Shown piece after piece: positions 1-6,751 of a stretch of 21,540 bases of DNA. The stretch covers positions 1 through 21,540 of the forward strand of contig JAGZJZ010000089.1 of the NCBI GenBank assembly GCA_018365455.1, read 5' to 3'. Below the pieces are notes generated by a model. That model did no database searches. It had not been told where the DNA came from and worked only from the letters and a program-made list of their open reading frames with translations. Every line of letters begins with the position of its first letter. Within the stretch, counting starts at the first letter, position 1. The stretch comes from Clostridiales bacterium. Its GTDB lineage: Bacteria > Bacillota > Clostridia > Lachnospirales > Lachnospiraceae. Position numbers and translations under genes: made by a program.

Positions 1-121
1 GTCACACTTTGTGGGAGATTTGTCCCGGATGAAGGGCGACAAGCGTACTACGTAACCTGAATTCGGGGCAAATATACCGCAAAGTGGGGCGTGCAGATGG
101 CGGGATTATCAAACACACTCT
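1..121. repeat. Palindromic intergenic repeat, copy 1 (left end cut by the window)
   Basis: Bases 1-28 form a left arm that pairs imperfectly with about 64-91, with a spacer at 29-63. The sequence continues to 121 as the outer right arm (GCGTGCAGATGGCGGG, then ATTATCAAACACACTC). This right half aligns base for base with copy 4 at 8036-8098, and the left arm is the exact reverse complement of 8037-8064. The outer left arm lies before base 1, so the full length is unknown. It sits in the purF leader, and no purF promoter is visible between it and the gene. Confidence 0.75.
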
Positions 122-161
122 AGGTAACAAGTCAACGGGTGCATGTAGAAAGGCTAGATGA

Positions 162-1607
162 ATGAACAATCATTTACATGAACAAGTGGAAGAGTTTGAC
201 GGATTAAAAGAAGAGTGTGGGGTATTCGGTATCTATGATTTTGACGGAAACGATGTTGCATCCACCATTTATTACGGATTATTTGCATTGCAGCACAGAG
301 GACAGGAAAGTTGTGGAATCGCAGTGAGCGATACCCAAGGTCCAAAAGGCAGGGTTCAGTCCTACAAAGGAATGGGGCTGGTCAATGAAGTATTTACAGA
401 AGACAGTTTTGACAACCTGAAGGGTGACATCGGTGTAGGGCATGTCCGTTATTCCACAGCAGGCAGCAGTACGCGTGAGAATGCACAGCCATTGGTATTA
501 AATTATATAAAAGGAACGCTGGCGCTGGCGCATAATGGCAATCTGATCAATGCGACGGAACTTCGTGACCAGCTGGCATATGACGGCGCTATTTTTCAAA
601 CTACGATTGATTCGGAAGTAATTGCGTATCATATTGCAAGGGAACGGGTAAAATCAAAAGCGGCGGAAGAAGCGGTGAAACGCGCCATGATGAAAATTAA
701 GGGAGCCTATTCGCTGATCGTCATGTCCCCCAGAAAATTAATGGGAGCAAGAGATCCTTATGGATTTCGCCCCCTTTGTATCGGTAAAAGGGATCATGCA
801 TACATTCTGGCAAGCGAGACCTGTGCACTGGATACAGTAGGTGCTGAGTTTGTAAGAGATGTTCTTCCGGGAGAAATTGTAACTATAACGAAAGACGGCA
901 TACAATCGGATACCAGTATGTGTCTCCCCAAAGAGCAGGAAGCCAGATGTATTTTTGAATATATCTATTTTGCAAGACCGGACAGCAGGATTGATGGAGT
1001 CAGCGTGTATCATTCCAGAATCCTTGCAGGTAAATTTCTTGCAATCGATTCACCGGTGGAAGCAGACCTGGTAGTAGGTGTGCCGGAATCAGGCAATGCA
1101 GCGGCACTGGGATATTCTCTCCAGTCTGGGATTCCATATGGAACAGCTTTTGTCAAAAACGGATATGTGGGTCGAACCTTTATCAAGCCCAAGCAGAGCA
1201 GCCGTGAGTCCAGCGTCCGTGTGAAATTAAACGTTTTAAAAGAAGCAGTAAAAGGAAAGCGGGTTGTCATGATCGATGATTCCATCGTTCGTGGAACTAC
1301 AAGCGACCGGATTGTAAGCATGCTAAAAGAGGCAGGAGCGGCAGAGGTACATGTAAGAGTCAGCTCACCACCGTTTTTATGGCCATGTTACTTTGGCACA
1401 GATGTACCGGCAAGGGAGCAGCTCATCGCCTACAACCGTACCGTGGAAGAAATCAGACAGGTAATCGGAGCTGATTCATTGGCTTATCTGGCTGTCAGAC
1501 GCTTGGGGGAAATGATCGGAAACCGTCCGATCTGTAAAGGATGCTTCACAGGAGTTTATCCAATGGAGCCTCCCACAGAAGACATCCGCGGTGAATACAC
1601 GAAATAG
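162..1607 (+). CDS. purF: Amidophosphoribosyltransferase (PurF), iron-sulfur type
   Basis: Catalyses the first committed step of purine synthesis: PRPP plus glutamine gives 5-phosphoribosylamine. The 481-residue cytoplasmic protein has an N-terminal Ntn glutaminase domain. A propeptide of about 18 residues precedes Cys19 (KEE/CGVFGIY), expected to be removed to expose the nucleophile, as in Bacillus PurF. YGLFALQHRGQES follows at about residues 38-50. The C-terminal phosphoribosyltransferase domain carries the PRPP loop VVMIDDSIVRGTT (368-380). Cys263, Cys409, Cys458 and Cys461 (CKGC) match the four ligands of the [4Fe-4S] cluster in the Bacillus-type enzyme. The ATG at 162 follows AGAAAGG at 147-153. 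purB follows after 65 bases, probably co-transcribed. The promoter lies outside or within the repeat upstream. Confidence 0.97.
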   Translation: MNNHLHEQVEEFDGLKEECGVFGIYDFDGNDVASTIYYGLFALQHRGQESCGIAVSDTQGPKGRVQSYKGMGLVNEVFTEDSFDNLKGDIGVGHVRYSTAGSSTRENAQPLVLNYIKGTLALAHNGNLINATELRDQLAYDGAIFQTTIDSEVIAYHIARERVKSKAAEEAVKRAMMKIKGAYSLIVMSPRKLMGARDPYGFRPLCIGKRDHAYILASETCALDTVGAEFVRDVLPGEIVTITKDGIQSDTSMCLPKEQEARCIFEYIYFARPDSRIDGVSVYHSRILAGKFLAIDSPVEADLVVGVPESGNAAALGYSLQSGIPYGTAFVKNGYVGRTFIKPKQSSRESSVRVKLNVLKEAVKGKRVVMIDDSIVRGTTSDRIVSMLKEAGAAEVHVRVSSPPFLWPCYFGTDVPAREQLIAYNRTVEEIRQVIGADSLAYLAVRRLGEMIGNRPICKGCFTGVYPMEPPTEDIRGEYTK

Positions 1608-1672
1608 GTACCCGTATTTATAAAATGCTGAAATTACAGGATAAATAAGAAGGATAATAGAGGAGATATAAA

Positions 1673-3106
1673 ATGAGTACAGACAGATATCAAAGTCCGT
1701 TATCGGAACGTTATGCAAGCAGGGAAATGCAGTATATATTTTCACCGGATATGAAATTTCGTACCTGGAGAAAATTATGGATTGCCCTGGCTGAAACAGA
1801 AAAAGAATTAGGGCTGAATATTACAGAAGAGCAGATCGAAGAATTAAAAGCCCATGCGGATGAAATTAATTATGATGTGGCAAAAGAAAGAGAAAAAGTA
1901 GTTCGTCATGATGTTATGTCCCATGTGTATGCATATGGTGTACAATGTCCGAAAGCAAAAGGGATCATCCACTTAGGAGCTACATCCTGCTATGTTGGCG
2001 ACAATACGGACATCATCGTAATGACAGAAGCATTAAAGTTAGTAAAGAGAAAATTAGTCAATGTAATTGCAGAACTGGCAAGCTTTGCAAATGAGTACAA
2101 GTCCCTTCCGACACTGGCATTTACACATTTTCAGCCTGCACAGCCTACAACTGTTGGAAAACGTGCCACACTTTGGATGCAGGAATTTATGCTGGATTTA
2201 GAAGATCTGGATTATGTGATTTCTACCATGAAGCTTCTGGGTTCCAAAGGAACAACCGGTACACAGGCAAGCTTCCTGGAATTGTTTGACGGAAATCAGG
2301 AAACAATAGACCAGATCGACCCTATGATTGCAGCAAAAATGGGATTCAAAGAATGCTATGCAGTATCCGGACAGACATATTCCCGTAAAGTAGATACCAG
2401 AGTGGTAAATGTATTAGCCGGAATCGCTGCAAGTGCGCATAAATTCTCCAATGATATTCGTCTGCTTCAGCATTTAAAAGAAGTGGAAGAGCCATTTGAA
2501 AAGTCCCAGATCGGTTCCTCAGCAATGGCATATAAGAGGAATCCAATGAGAAGTGAGCGTATTGCTTCCCTGTCCAGATTCGTAATGGCAGATGCATTAA
2601 ATCCTGCAATTACTTCTGCAACACAGTGGTTTGAAAGAACCCTGGATGATTCCGCTAATAAGCGCCTTTCTGTTCCGGAAGGATTCCTGGCAGTTGACGG
2701 TATTCTGGATCTGTGCCTGAACGTGGTAGACGGACTTGTGGTATATCCAAAAGTAATAGAAAAGCGTCTGATGTCAGAACTGCCATTTATGGCAACGGAA
2801 AATATTATGATGGACGCTGTAAAAGCAGGCGGTGACAGACAGGAACTTCACGAAAAAATCCGCGAACTATCTATGGAAGCGGGAAAGAATGTAAAAGTGG
2901 AAGGCAAGGACAATAACCTTCTGGAACTCATTGCAGCCGACCCGGCATTCAATATGTCATTAGAGGAACTGAAGAAAACAATGGATCCTTCTAAATATGT
3001 TGGACGCGCTCCATTACAGGTAGATAACTTCCTTACGAAGAATGTAAAGCCTATTTTAGAAGAGAATAAAGAAATTTTGGGTATGAAAGCAGAAATTAAC
3101 GTATAA
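1673..3106 (+). CDS. purB: Adenylosuccinate lyase (PurB)
   Basis: Cleaves adenylosuccinate to AMP and SAICAR to AICAR, releasing fumarate, in purine synthesis. It is 477 residues long, nearer the eukaryote-like subgroup (about 480) than Bacillus PurB (about 430). The fumarate-lyase signature is GSSAMAYKRNPMRSE at about 281-295; the Tyr before KRNPMRSE also fits that subgroup, whereas Bacillus-type enzymes have a His there. Other active-site candidates are His79 (VVRHDVMSH), Thr151-His152 (THFQPAQPTT) and the LGATSCYVGDN segment near residue 101. The start follows AGAGGAG with good spacing. It lies 65 bases after purF and is followed by a repeat and a hairpin that may end the purF-purB transcript. 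Confidence 0.96.
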   Translation: MSTDRYQSPLSERYASREMQYIFSPDMKFRTWRKLWIALAETEKELGLNITEEQIEELKAHADEINYDVAKEREKVVRHDVMSHVYAYGVQCPKAKGIIHLGATSCYVGDNTDIIVMTEALKLVKRKLVNVIAELASFANEYKSLPTLAFTHFQPAQPTTVGKRATLWMQEFMLDLEDLDYVISTMKLLGSKGTTGTQASFLELFDGNQETIDQIDPMIAAKMGFKECYAVSGQTYSRKVDTRVVNVLAGIAASAHKFSNDIRLLQHLKEVEEPFEKSQIGSSAMAYKRNPMRSERIASLSRFVMADALNPAITSATQWFERTLDDSANKRLSVPEGFLAVDGILDLCLNVVDGLVVYPKVIEKRLMSELPFMATENIMMDAVKAGGDRQELHEKIRELSMEAGKNVKVEGKDNNLLELIAADPAFNMSLEELKKTMDPSKYVGRAPLQVDNFLTKNVKPILEENKEILGMKAEINV

Positions 3107-3172
3107 TATAAGCATGTAAATTCAAGAGATATAAATACAAGAAACGTAGATATAAGCAGATGAAATGCCCCG

Positions 3173-3260
3173 GAGCGTGTTTGAAAATGTATTTCCAATT
3201 TCTGTACGTCCTGCAAACTGGAACGCACAGATGGCAGAAAAGCAATTTTAAATACCTTCC
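3173..3260. repeat. Palindromic intergenic repeat, copy 2 (complete)
   Basis: An imperfect inverted repeat of about 88 bases. The left arm begins GAGCGTGTTTGAAAAT and ends near GTACGTCC (3211). The right arm starts near GGAACGCACAGATGG (3220) and ends AATTTTAAATACCTTCC. The loop is only about 8 bases, so it would form one long hairpin. The right arm shares the family core ACGCA-AG-TGGCAGA-AGCAATTTT with the copies at 1-121, 4789-4879, 8036-8098 and 15741-15781. Confidence 0.75.
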
Positions 3261-3263
3261 GGG

Positions 3264-3344
3264 AGCCGCCGTACATATGTTTAGTAGAGCATTGCACAGT
3301 TAAATGTGCGGCGCTGTACTGGTGCGGCGGCTTATTTTAAATTT
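3264..3344 (+). terminator. Possible branched terminator after purB
   Basis: AGCCGCC at 3264-3270 pairs with GGCGGCT at 3326-3332. Inside it, GTAC (3271-3274) can pair with GTAC (3316-3319), and GCACA/TGTGC (3294-3309) forms an inner hairpin. The T-rich tract TATTTTAAATTT follows. The layout suits a terminator between purB and the antiporter gene, but the loop is long and the T run is interrupted, so an unknown structured RNA is also possible. Confidence 0.4.
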
Positions 3345-3395
3345 GCAGAAACCCCATGAAGTTCAGCAGTATGTATAAAAAACAGGAGAGAAGAG

Positions 3396-4760
3396 ATGAT
3401 AGAAGAAGAAAATAAATCAGAAAACAAATCGCAATACAGAGAAGGAAGCAAAGTGGATAGTAAAAAAGAGAATGGTATGGGAATTAACAGGGGAAATCCG
3501 GGAGCGCTGCTGCCCATTGGTATTTTTTTAGTTATATTTATCGGGATGGGATGTGTCACCGGGGACTTTTACAGTATGCCTGCGATTGTGGGATTTTTGA
3601 TTGCCCTTTTAGTAGCATTTGCCCAGAACCGCAAACTGCCCTATGCAGATAAAATCAGTGTGATCACAAAAGGAATCGGAGAAGAAAATATTGTTACCAT
3701 GTGTCTGATCTTTTTGGTGGCAGGCGGTTTCTCAGGTGCCGTTAAGGCTGCCGGAGGTGTTGAGAGCACGGTAAATCTGGGATTGTCTATTCTCCCATCC
3801 AATATAGCGGTTGTAGGATTGTTTTTAATCGGCTGCTTTATCTCCATTTCCATGGGTACCTCCATGGGAACCATTGCAGCCATGGCGCCAATAGGTGTGG
3901 GGATCAGCGATAAAACCGGCATTGCTCTACCAATCTGTATTGGAGCAGTTGTCTGCGGTGCTATGTTCGGGGACAACCTTTCCATGATATCAGATACTAC
4001 AATCGCAGCTGTTCGCACCCAGGGATGTGAGATGAAGGACAAATTTAAAGAAAATTTCTTTATTGTTCTGCCGGCTGCAATTATTACGATGATTTTATTC
4101 CTGGTTATTTCAGGAGCAGGCGGAAAACAGGACTTTGGAAATCTTGAATACGATATTTTAAAAGTGGCACCTTATCTTGTGGTTTTAATTGGCGCACTGA
4201 TCGGGTTAAATGTATTCGTAGTTTTAATCAGCGGGATCGTTCTATCCCTGATAGTCGGTGTGGGCACCGGTACGATACTTATCGGAGATATCTTCAAGGT
4301 AGTAGGCGAAGGTGTTACCGGAATGTATGATATTACGGTGATTTCCTTAATTGTAGCCTGTATCGTGGCATTGGTAAAAGCCTATGGTGGAATTGATTAT
4401 ATCCTGTATGTAATTAAGAAAAGTATCCGCGGTGAAAAGGGCGGTGAATTTGGGATTGCATTTCTGGCAGCTGCAGTGGATGCATGTACCGCCAATAATA
4501 CGGTGGCAATTGTAATGGCAGGTCCCATTGCAAAGGAAATCAGTCAAGAATATAATATTTCTCCCAGAAGAAGTGCATCCCTGCTGGATATCTTTGCTTC
4601 GGTAGGACAGGGGCTGATTCCCTATGGAGCCCAGCTATTGTCAGCGGCAAGCTTATCTGCACTTACACCTTTTCAGATTATGCCATACCTTTTCTATCCC
4701 ATATTGATGGGTGTCAGTGCTATTATCTTTATTATTTTCCGAAAAGGAACAAACCGCTGA
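3396..4760 (+). CDS. NhaC-family Na+/H+ antiporter
   Basis: A 454-residue polytopic membrane protein of the NhaC family (PF03553), expected to exchange Na+ or a small organic substrate for protons at the cytoplasmic membrane. Hydrophobic segments run from about residue 38 to the C-terminus. The conserved core GTSMGTIAAMAPIG and CGAMFGDNLSMISDTT is present, as is AAVDACTANNTVAIVMAGP in the second half. The first 30 residues are very hydrophilic (Lys/Glu/Ser/Asn-rich). ATG 3396 has AGGAG a few bases upstream; an internal ATG at 3477 is the only other plausible start. The LysR gene downstream, in the same direction, may control it. Substrate is not decided by sequence: some members are malate/lactate or amine exchangers. 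Confidence 0.88.
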   Translation: MIEEENKSENKSQYREGSKVDSKKENGMGINRGNPGALLPIGIFLVIFIGMGCVTGDFYSMPAIVGFLIALLVAFAQNRKLPYADKISVITKGIGEENIVTMCLIFLVAGGFSGAVKAAGGVESTVNLGLSILPSNIAVVGLFLIGCFISISMGTSMGTIAAMAPIGVGISDKTGIALPICIGAVVCGAMFGDNLSMISDTTIAAVRTQGCEMKDKFKENFFIVLPAAIITMILFLVISGAGGKQDFGNLEYDILKVAPYLVVLIGALIGLNVFVVLISGIVLSLIVGVGTGTILIGDIFKVVGEGVTGMYDITVISLIVACIVALVKAYGGIDYILYVIKKSIRGEKGGEFGIAFLAAAVDACTANNTVAIVMAGPIAKEISQEYNISPRRSASLLDIFASVGQGLIPYGAQLLSAASLSALTPFQIMPYLFYPILMGVSAIIFIIFRKGTNR

Positions 4761-4770
4761 GAGGAGTTTC

Positions 4771-4896
4771 ATGCTTACTATGAATCATAGAGTCTGTCTG
4801 AAAATTCATTTCTGTCATCTGTATCCATCAAACAAACCGGAACGTACAGCTGGCAGAGGGCAATTTTCTAATATGCTCTGGCAGGGACAGGGATAA
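4771..4896 (+). CDS. Possible 41-codon leader ORF across repeat copy 3
   Basis: Directly after the antiporter stop (4758-4760), AGAGGAG lies 4 bases before an ATG at 4771. The frame stays open for 41 codons (MLTMNHRVCLKIHFCHLYPS...) and ends at 4896, one base before the LysR start at 4898. Nearly all of it is repeat sequence, so a functional protein is unlikely. It could be a translated leader, or the ribosome site may have belonged to the LysR gene before the repeat inserted. Confidence 0.2.
   Translation: MLTMNHRVCLKIHFCHLYPSNKPERTAGRGQFSNMLWQGQG
4789..4879. repeat. Palindromic intergenic repeat, copy 3 (complete)
   Basis: An imperfect inverted repeat of about 91 bases. The left arm AGAGTCTGTCTGAAAATTC then TTTCTGTCATCTGTA pairs with the right arm GTACAGCTGGCAGAGGGC then AATTTTCTAATATGCTCT. 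The centre (TCCATCAAACAAACCGGAA) resembles that of copy 2. It fills almost the whole gap between the antiporter gene and the LysR gene and ends 18 bases before the LysR start, so it lies in the LysR leader. Confidence 0.75.
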
Positions 4897-4897
4897 T

Positions 4898-5782
4898 ATG
4901 AATATAAATTTAGAATACTATAGGATTTTTTATTACGTTGGCAAGCTGGGCGGCATAACCTTGGCGGCGGAAGAACTTTCCATTACCCAGCCGGCAGTCA
5001 GCCAGGCCATCAAACAGCTGGAAAAACAGCTGGGTATAACCTTGTTTGTCAGGACAGGGAAAGGCGTGCGGCTGACTTCGGCAGGAGAAATGCTTTATTC
5101 TTATGTTGCCAGAGGGTATGAATATATGATGCTGGGAGAGCAAAAACTGAGGGACATGCAGAATATGGAAACCGGTGAGATCCGCATTGGTGCCAGTGAT
5201 ATGACCCTCCGCTTCTATCTGCTGCCCTATCTTCAGCAGTTTCACGAAGCATATCCAAAAGTAAAGCTTACCGTAACAAACGGACCGACTCCGGAGACTC
5301 TGCGTTATATGCAGGAGGGGAAAATAGATTTCGGTGTGGTTACAGATCCCCTTCCAGCCAGAACAGAGCTGGAATTCTCACAGGTTCGGGAAATTGTGGA
5401 TATCTTTGTGGCAGGCAGCAAATTTATGGACTTAAAAGGGCGTGAAATTTCCCTGAAAGAGCTGGAAAGGCTCCCCATAATCTGCCTGGAGAAAAAAACA
5501 AGCACAAGAGCTTATATGGATAAATTCCTTTTGGAAAATGGCGTTGTTCTGAACCCGGAAATCGAACTGGCAACCAGCGACATGATCGTCCAGTTTGCAG
5601 CCAGAAACCTGGGTGTTGCCACTGTCATGCAGGACTTTGCCCGCATGAATTTAGACGATGGATCATTATTTCAGCTAAAACTAAAAAAAGAAATTCCAAG
5701 GAGAAATATCTGCCTTGCCATAGACCGGAGAAATCCGCTGTCGGTGGCAGCGCAGTGTCTGATTGGTATGATGAAGAAATAA
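4898..5782 (+). CDS. LysR-family transcriptional regulator
   Basis: A 294-residue DNA-binding regulator. Residues 1-60 hold the winged helix-turn-helix typical of the family (ITLAAEELSITQPAVSQAIK then QLEKQLGITLFVRTGKGVRL). Residues from about 90 on form the periplasmic-binding-like effector domain (GEIRIGASDMTLRFYLLPYL; IDFGVVTDPLP). The ATG at 4898 is preceded only by a weak AGGGA close to the start. It lies downstream of the antiporter gene in the same direction, which suggests but does not prove that it regulates it. The ligand is unknown. Codon use and composition match the neighbours. Confidence 0.93.
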   Translation: MNINLEYYRIFYYVGKLGGITLAAEELSITQPAVSQAIKQLEKQLGITLFVRTGKGVRLTSAGEMLYSYVARGYEYMMLGEQKLRDMQNMETGEIRIGASDMTLRFYLLPYLQQFHEAYPKVKLTVTNGPTPETLRYMQEGKIDFGVVTDPLPARTELEFSQVREIVDIFVAGSKFMDLKGREISLKELERLPIICLEKKTSTRAYMDKFLLENGVVLNPEIELATSDMIVQFAARNLGVATVMQDFARMNLDDGSLFQLKLKKEIPRRNICLAIDRRNPLSVAAQCLIGMMKK

Positions 5783-5791
5783 CTGTTTGAC

Positions 5792-5820
5792 TTGTAAACA
5801 TAGGAATGGTTGTATATAAT
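5792..5820 (+). promoter_or_regulatory. Sigma-A-type promoter for the nucleotidyltransferase gene
   Basis: TTGTAA (5792-5797), a 17-base spacer, then a perfect TATAAT (5815-5820). The predicted transcription start, about 7 bases on, falls at the first unit of the ATAAAAT tandem repeat. Confidence 0.6.
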
Positions 5821-5826
5821 TATTAT

Positions 5827-5861
5827 ATAAAATATAAAATATAAAATATAAAATATAAAAT
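5827..5861. repeat. Tandem repeat, five ATAAAAT units
   Basis: Five exact, contiguous 7-base units (5827-5833, 5834-5840, 5841-5847, 5848-5854, 5855-5861), followed by ATGAAATAA. The tract lies between the TATAAT box and the start of the nucleotidyltransferase gene, so it would form the start of its untranslated leader. Copy number could vary by replication slippage. Confidence 0.9.
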
Positions 5862-5909
5862 ATGAAATAAGGGTTATGGTTTAAATGCAAATAGAGAGGA
5901 GAACGTTGT

Positions 5910-6251
5910 ATGTGTACAAGAAATGTTCTGGATGTCATTTTACGGCAGATAGCTGGGATTTATCGGGATGTATACGGAGATAACATTGTAAGGATCCTGC
6001 TTTATGGTTCGTATGCAAGAGGAGATTATCAAATGGATTCAGATATAGATATTGTGGCAATCGTACAGGGAGAACGTGCCAATCTGCAGGAAGGTCTCAG
6101 GAAAGTATGGGATGAGTCATCTGATTTAGAACTGGAATATGGAATGATTGTTTCACCAACAGTGATACCGTTTGAGGAATTTGAGAAGTATAAAAATGAT
6201 CTGCCCTACTATAGAAATATTCAGAATGAGGGGGTAGATATTGTTGCCTGA
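5910..6251 (+). CDS. MNT-type minimal nucleotidyltransferase (antitoxin-like)
   Basis: A 113-residue minimal nucleotidyltransferase of the DNA polymerase beta-like fold. GSYARGDY at residues 33-40 and SDIDI at 44-48 give the G-S and D-x-D metal-binding motif (Asp45, Asp47). The third acidic residue usual for active enzymes is not obvious: the strand LELEYGMIVSP has Gly where relatives often have Asp. In known MNT/HEPN pairs the nucleotidyltransferase is the antitoxin and modifies or binds the HEPN RNase. The start follows GAGAGGAG at 5894-5901. It overlaps the HEPN pseudogene by 11 bases, the usual arrangement for such a pair. With the partner broken, its present role is unclear. Confidence 0.88.
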   Translation: MCTRNVLDVILRQIAGIYRDVYGDNIVRILLYGSYARGDYQMDSDIDIVAIVQGERANLQEGLRKVWDESSDLELEYGMIVSPTVIPFEEFEKYKNDLPYYRNIQNEGVDIVA

Positions 6252-6620
6252 TAAAAGAAAAGAATTAATGCAGTATCGTTTGGATATGGCGAAAGAAAGA
6301 CTTTATTCTTCAAAGATACTATTCGATGCCGGTAGCTATAAAGATTCTATTGGACGTTCCTATTATGCGATGTTTACTGCTGTACGTGCATTGCTGGCAA
6401 TGGAAGGACAGGATTTCTCAAAACATTCCGGTGTGATTGCTTATTTTCAGAAAGAATATATTAAAACGGAATAGCTTGACAAAAAGTATTCAAAATATAT
6501 CAGCCAGGCATTTCAAATTAGAAACAATACAGATTACGCCGATTTTTTTCTTGTGTCTTGCCAGGATGCGAAAGAGCAGAAGAGTTTCTCAAAGCAATTG
6601 AGGATTATTTGTTGAAATAA
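6241..6620 (+). pseudogene. HEPN-domain protein (toxin-like), broken by a stop and a frameshift
   Basis: The intact part (6241-6474, TTG start preceded by GAGGGGG at 6228-6234) encodes 77 residues with the HEPN feature GRSYYAMFTAVRALLAMEG. A TAG at 6472-6474 ends it. The same frame resumes at 6475 with recognisable HEPN sequence (LDKKYSKYISQAFQIRNNTD), including the RNNTDY motif at 6520-6537, which is the likely RNase motif of this HEPN family. Near 6565-6576 the reading shifts, and the expected C-terminus AEEFLKAIEDYLLK continues in another frame to the TAA at 6618-6620. Two separate lesions argue for a real pseudogene rather than one sequencing error. An intact homologue would be about 125 residues. 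Confidence 0.85.
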
Positions 6621-6635
6621 TAATATAACCCACGG

Positions 6636-6650
6636 TTATGCAAAGCATAA
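6636..6650. other. Short dyad upstream of the purA promoter
   Basis: TTATGC AAA GCATAA is a perfect 6-base inverted repeat just upstream of the purA -35 box, a position suiting an operator. It is short and A/T-rich, so chance is possible. Confidence 0.3.
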
Positions 6651-6661
6651 TTAATATTAAT

Positions 6662-6690
6662 TTTACTTATGCACAAAAAAGTAGTATACT
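6662..6690 (+). promoter_or_regulatory. Sigma-A-type promoter for purA
   Basis: TTTACT (6662-6667), a 17-base spacer and TATACT (6685-6690) lie about 60 bases before the purA start. purA therefore probably has its own promoter, independent of the purF-purB transcript. Confidence 0.55.
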
Positions 6691-6751
6691 TAACCCGTAA
6701 CTTTGTTTTAATACGATAACTATATAAAAACAGATACAGGAGGATCTCAAT

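Noticed and set aside
1..161. Purine riboswitch in the purF leader
   Set aside because: The conserved purine aptamer loops are absent; the structure here is the intergenic repeat.
2848..3297. Open frame of 149 codons on the minus strand across the purB end
   Set aside because: It is antisense to the conserved purB C-terminus and extends into a palindromic repeat. It has no ribosome site and its composition does not look like protein.
3641..4042. Open frame of 133 codons on the minus strand inside the antiporter gene
   Set aside because: It is a mirror of a conserved membrane protein; the Met/Ile/Pro-rich product is typical of antisense frames.
5827..5861. CRISPR-like repeat
   Set aside because: The units are 7 bases and contiguous with no spacers; it is a simple tandem repeat.
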